Below the pieces are notes generated by a model. That model had not been told where the DNA came from. It did not search any database and worked only from the letters and a program-made list of their open reading frames with translations. A program made the translations under genes and the position numbers. This document shows positions 5,620 to 7,912 of a stretch of DNA of 7,912 bases, piece after piece. How positions within the stretch are numbered: the first letter of the stretch is position 1; each line of letters opens with the position of its first letter. This stretch comes from an uncultured Clostridia bacterium (GTDB taxonomy: Bacteria; Bacillota_A; Clostridia; TANB77; CAG-508): contig CALXJS010000064.1 of the NCBI GenBank assembly GCA_944388685.1, positions 1 to 7,912 on the forward strand. The letters run 5' to 3'.

Positions 5620-7461
5620 TTATTCAACTGTAACAGATTTTGCTAAGTTTCTTGGCTTATCAACATCTAATCCTTTTTCCTTTGAAATATAGTAAGCTAA
5701 TAGTTGCAAAGGAACGATTGACAAGACTGGAGAGATATATGGATTTGTTTCTGGAATTTCTAATACAATATCAAACATAGACTTATCAATTTTTTGGTTT
5801 GTAACAATAAATGTTTTAGCACCACGTGTAATAACTTCTTGAATATTGCTAACAGTTTTCTCTACTAGTGTTGGTTCTGTCATAATTCCTACAACTGTTA
5901 CATCTTTTTCAATTAGTGCGATAGCACCATGTTTTAATTCACCTGCAGCATAACTTTCTGAATGAATATATGAGATTTCTTTTAATTTTAAAGAACCTTC
6001 TTTTGCTACAGTTTCATCAACACCTCTACCGATGAAGAAAATGTCTTTTTCTTGATAAACTTTTTTGGCAAAATCTTTAATTTGATCTTCTAGTTTTAAA
6101 CATTCTTCGATTTGTCTAGGTAATTCTAGAATTTCTTTTTTTAATTCATATAATTCTTCAGAATTTTTTTCTAAAATTTCTGCAAAATAGATAGCTAAAA
6201 TAATTATTAAAACAACTTGTGACGTATAGGCTTTTGTTGAAGCAACAGCAATTTCTGGTCCTGCATGGGTATAAATTGAATAATCTGCTTCTCTTGTAAT
6301 AGAACTTCCTATAACATTTGATATAGCAAGTGTTTTGGCACCTTTTTGTTTAGACAATTTTAATGCGGCAATTGTATCTGCAGTTTCTCCAGATTGAGAA
6401 ATAAAGATACATAAAGTTTTGTCATCAATTAATGGGTCCCTATATCGAAATTCAGAAGCAATATCTACTTCAGTTGGAATTCTACAAAGTTTTTCGATTA
6501 CATTTTTACCAACTAAACCAGCATGCATAGCTGTACCACAAGCGACAATATAAATTTTGTTTAAACCTGATAAATAGTCTTTTGTAAAGTTTAATTCATC
6601 AAATTCACATTTTGAATCTTCACTAAATTTAGCACCAATCGTTTCACGAATAGCAGTTGGTTGTTCATGAATTTCTTTTAACATGAAATCTTCATAACCA
6701 TTTTTTTCACTACTAGCAGCGTCCCATTCAATGCTTTGTGTTTTTTTATCAATTTTATTTAAATCCTTATCATAAAATTCTGCAGAATCTCTTGATAAGA
6801 AAGCATATTCAAAATCATTTAAAAGATAGAAGTTTCTTGTAAATGAAAGAATAGCTGGAATGTCTGAAGAAATATAATTTTCATCAATTCCTTTTCCGAT
6901 AACTAATGGACTATCTTTTCTAACAACAATCATATTATCTGGAAAGTCTTTACAAATGATTTCTAAAGCAAAACTTCCTTTTAAATCAGAACAAGCTTTT
7001 TTGACAGCTGTTAAAAATTTCATTTTTCCCGTTTCATTGTTATCTTTTGTATAATAGTAATGGATTAAATTTGGTACAATTTCTGTATCTGTATCAGAAT
7101 AAAATGTATATCCATTATCTATTAAAAATTTTCTTAATTCATTATAATTTTCAACAATACCATTATGAACAACACTAAAGAATTTTGCATTATCTTGATG
7201 AGGGTGTGCATTTTCTTTAGATGGTTTTCCATGTGTTGCCCATCTAGTATGTGCAATACCAATCGTTCCTTTTAAATCATCAATTCCTTTTATATTATAT
7301 AAATTTTTAACTCTTCCTTTATCTTTCATAACTACTAAGCCTTCTGGCTCAATTGTTGAGATACCAGCAGAGTCATATCCTCTATATTCTAATCTTAAAA
7401 GCCCATTGATTAAAATAGGGCTTGCTTTTTGGTTTCCTATATAACCTACAATTCCACACAT
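5620..7461 (-). CDS. glmS: Glutamine--fructose-6-phosphate aminotransferase (isomerizing)
   Basis: 613 residues, the usual length. GlmS moves the glutamine amide nitrogen onto fructose-6-phosphate to make glucosamine-6-phosphate, the first step to UDP-GlcNAc for peptidoglycan. The N-terminus MCGIVGYIG exposes the catalytic cysteine once Met is removed. The glutaminase domain (about 1-240) shows HTRWATHG (71-78), HNGIVENYNELR (99-110) and SDTDTE (122-127). The first SIS domain (about 295-430) has SQSGETADT (355-363) and ASTKAYTSQ (407-415); the second (about 460-595) has KEGSLKLKEISYIH (487-500). The tail DKPRNLAKSVTVE is the family C-terminus. The start is fixed by the Cys-2 rule and GGAGG (7473-7469) seven bases before the ATG; an in-frame upstream ATG at 7497 would bury the cysteine and is rejected. 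It is preceded by the glmS ribozyme, so product feedback acts on its mRNA. Confidence 0.97.
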   Translation of the reverse strand: MCGIVGYIGNQKASPILINGLLRLEYRGYDSAGISTIEPEGLVVMKDKGRVKNLYNIKGIDDLKGTIGIAHTRWATHGKPSKENAHPHQDNAKFFSVVHNGIVENYNELRKFLIDNGYTFYSDTDTEIVPNLIHYYYTKDNNETGKMKFLTAVKKACSDLKGSFALEIICKDFPDNMIVVRKDSPLVIGKGIDENYISSDIPAILSFTRNFYLLNDFEYAFLSRDSAEFYDKDLNKIDKKTQSIEWDAASSEKNGYEDFMLKEIHEQPTAIRETIGAKFSEDSKCEFDELNFTKDYLSGLNKIYIVACGTAMHAGLVGKNVIEKLCRIPTEVDIASEFRYRDPLIDDKTLCIFISQSGETADTIAALKLSKQKGAKTLAISNVIGSSITREADYSIYTHAGPEIAVASTKAYTSQVVLIIILAIYFAEILEKNSEELYELKKEILELPRQIEECLKLEDQIKDFAKKVYQEKDIFFIGRGVDETVAKEGSLKLKEISYIHSESYAAGELKHGAIALIEKDVTVVGIMTEPTLVEKTVSNIQEVITRGAKTFIVTNQKIDKSMFDIVLEIPETNPYISPVLSIVPLQLLAYYISKEKGLDVDKPRNLAKSVTVE

Positions 7462-7481
7462 AATAAATCCTCCATTCTGAC

Positions 7482-7513
7482 AATTTAATATATTCAAATG
7501 AATATATTAAATT
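7482..7513 (-). repeat. AT-rich hairpin just upstream of the glmS ribosome binding site
   Basis: Arms at 7482-7495 and 7500-7513 are exact 14-bp reverse complements with a 4-nt loop. The hairpin ends about nine bases before the GGAGG of glmS. A second hairpin, ATCTCTA (7536-7542) with TAGAGAT (7549-7555), lies further upstream in the leader. Neither is followed by a T-run on the minus strand, so neither looks like an attenuator. They could set the structure or stability of the mRNA after ribozyme cleavage. Confidence 0.5.
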
Positions 7514-7590
7514 TCTTTTGCTAAATTTTAATAATATCTCTAGAAAATTAGAGATTGTTGGAATTAAAGGTATGCAAATAAAACCTATAT

Positions 7591-7729
7591 GTATTAAGCT
7601 TTGTTACAGTATCACTACTGCTCTTTTATTAATACTAATGACCATAAGTGAAAGCCATCAGGGCATCCGCCGAATTTTTCGATAACCCTGAACCTCGTCA
7701 ACACTACCATTAAATAGTGTCCAGGCGCT
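7591..7729 (-). ncRNA. glmS ribozyme (glucosamine-6-phosphate riboswitch)
   Basis: Reading the minus strand, the leader shows the ribozyme consensus in order: A|GCGCCTGGAC at the cleavage site (cut expected between 7729 and 7728), a P1 stem ACACTA/TAGTGT, TTGACGAGG, CAGGGTTATCGA, TTCGGCGGATGCCCTG (the CAGGG and CCCTG arms pair), then the P4 region. P4 is GTATTAA (7635-7629) with TTAATAC (7597-7591), enclosing a purine-rich internal loop and CAGTA-GTGA-TACTG with a GNRA tetraloop, as in the Thermoanaerobacter tengcongensis ribozyme. Glucosamine-6-phosphate acts as cofactor for self-cleavage; in Bacillus the 3' product is then degraded by RNase J. It lies 129 nt upstream of the glmS start codon. 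All core elements appear intact. Confidence 0.95.
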
Positions 7730-7748
7730 AACTATGAACTTCAAATTT

Positions 7749-7756
7749 CCTCCTTT
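7749..7756 (-). promoter_or_regulatory. Shine-Dalgarno-like sequence upstream of the ribozyme cleavage site
   Basis: AAAGGAGG (7756-7749) is a strong ribosome-binding sequence about 20 nt 5' of the cleavage site. It is followed after four bases by a TTG codon (7744-7742) that opens a 28-codon frame running through the ribozyme core to a TGA at 7660-7658. Whether ribosomes use it is unknown. It is too far from glmS (about 290 nt) to serve that start. Confidence 0.35.
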
Positions 7757-7794
7757 CTCTAAAAACATTTTTTGCATACTTCTAATTTACTGCT

Positions 7795-7800
7795 ATTATA
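7795..7800 (-). promoter_or_regulatory. -10 box of the glmS transcript
   Basis: A perfect TATAAT on the minus strand (7800-7795) lies about 65 nt upstream of the ribozyme cleavage site; transcription would start near 7788. No good -35 box is found at 16-18 bp: the closest, TTGCTT (7826-7821), is 20 bp away across a T-rich spacer. No gene or other element is recognised from there to the window edge at 7912. Confidence 0.5.
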
Positions 7801-7912
7801 TTACACTAAAACAAAAAAATAAGCAAGTCCTAATAATATGAGTTAAATAATCTGGGGAAAAATAGACATAAAAATTTTAAAAAAATATAGAAAAACAAAA
7901 GCACTAAGTATA

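Noticed and set aside
7462..7497. Upstream in-frame extension of glmS by 12 residues
   Set aside because: It would place residues before the catalytic cysteine and span the GGAGG binding site; the MCGIVGYIG start is required by the mechanism.
7658..7744. Short TTG frame through the ribozyme as a listed coding gene
   Set aside because: It has a rare start codon and no recognisable peptide, and its sequence is constrained by the ribozyme, so it is kept only as a finding.

Overview
The window is a strongly AT-rich, low-GC Gram-positive chromosome segment, most likely from a Clostridia-type Firmicute. The signs are a yaaL-like/bofA pair (bofA belongs to endospore formation), strong AGGAGG-type ribosome binding sites, and a glmS gene preceded by the glucosamine-6-phosphate ribozyme typical of Firmicutes. 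No rRNA, tRNA, CRISPR array, transposase, integrase or relaxase is visible.

Layout. Positions 1-438 hold no gene. They are packed with inverted repeats: five small hairpins and one long hairpin with a perfect 32-bp stem. A promoter and a strong ribosome binding site then lead into a plus-strand metal/arsenic exporter-like membrane protein of the ArsP_2 type (439-1293). From 1294 to 1530 there is a 34-bp AT palindrome and a bidirectional terminator separating this gene from the convergent minus-strand genes. Those two genes (3859-3263 and 3300-1531) together encode a VirD4/TraG-like type IV coupling ATPase. The membrane part and the ATPase part lie in different frames that overlap by 38 bases, which looks like a +1 frameshift splitting one gene.

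Divergently, on the plus strand, come a DUF2508/YaaL-like protein (3996-4280), a BofA-family pro-sigma-K processing inhibitor (4348-4608) and a HAD phosphatase resembling pyrimidine 5'-nucleotidases (4718-5494). A strong hairpin terminator (5530-5581) follows.

The right end is the minus-strand glmS gene (5620-7461). Its leader carries a complete glmS ribozyme (7591-7729), two AT-rich hairpins, a perfect TATAAT -10 box, and a Shine-Dalgarno-like sequence just upstream of the ribozyme cleavage site.

How the genes relate. glmS and its ribozyme form a self-contained feedback unit: GlmS makes glucosamine-6-phosphate for the cell wall, and that product triggers cleavage of the glmS mRNA. yaaL-bofA is an old conserved pair, here without recR in view. 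The coupling-protein gene has no visible conjugation partners, so its role is open. I recognised no wholly new system. The best leads are the split coupling protein, the hairpin cluster at the left edge and the possible leader ORF running through the glmS ribozyme.
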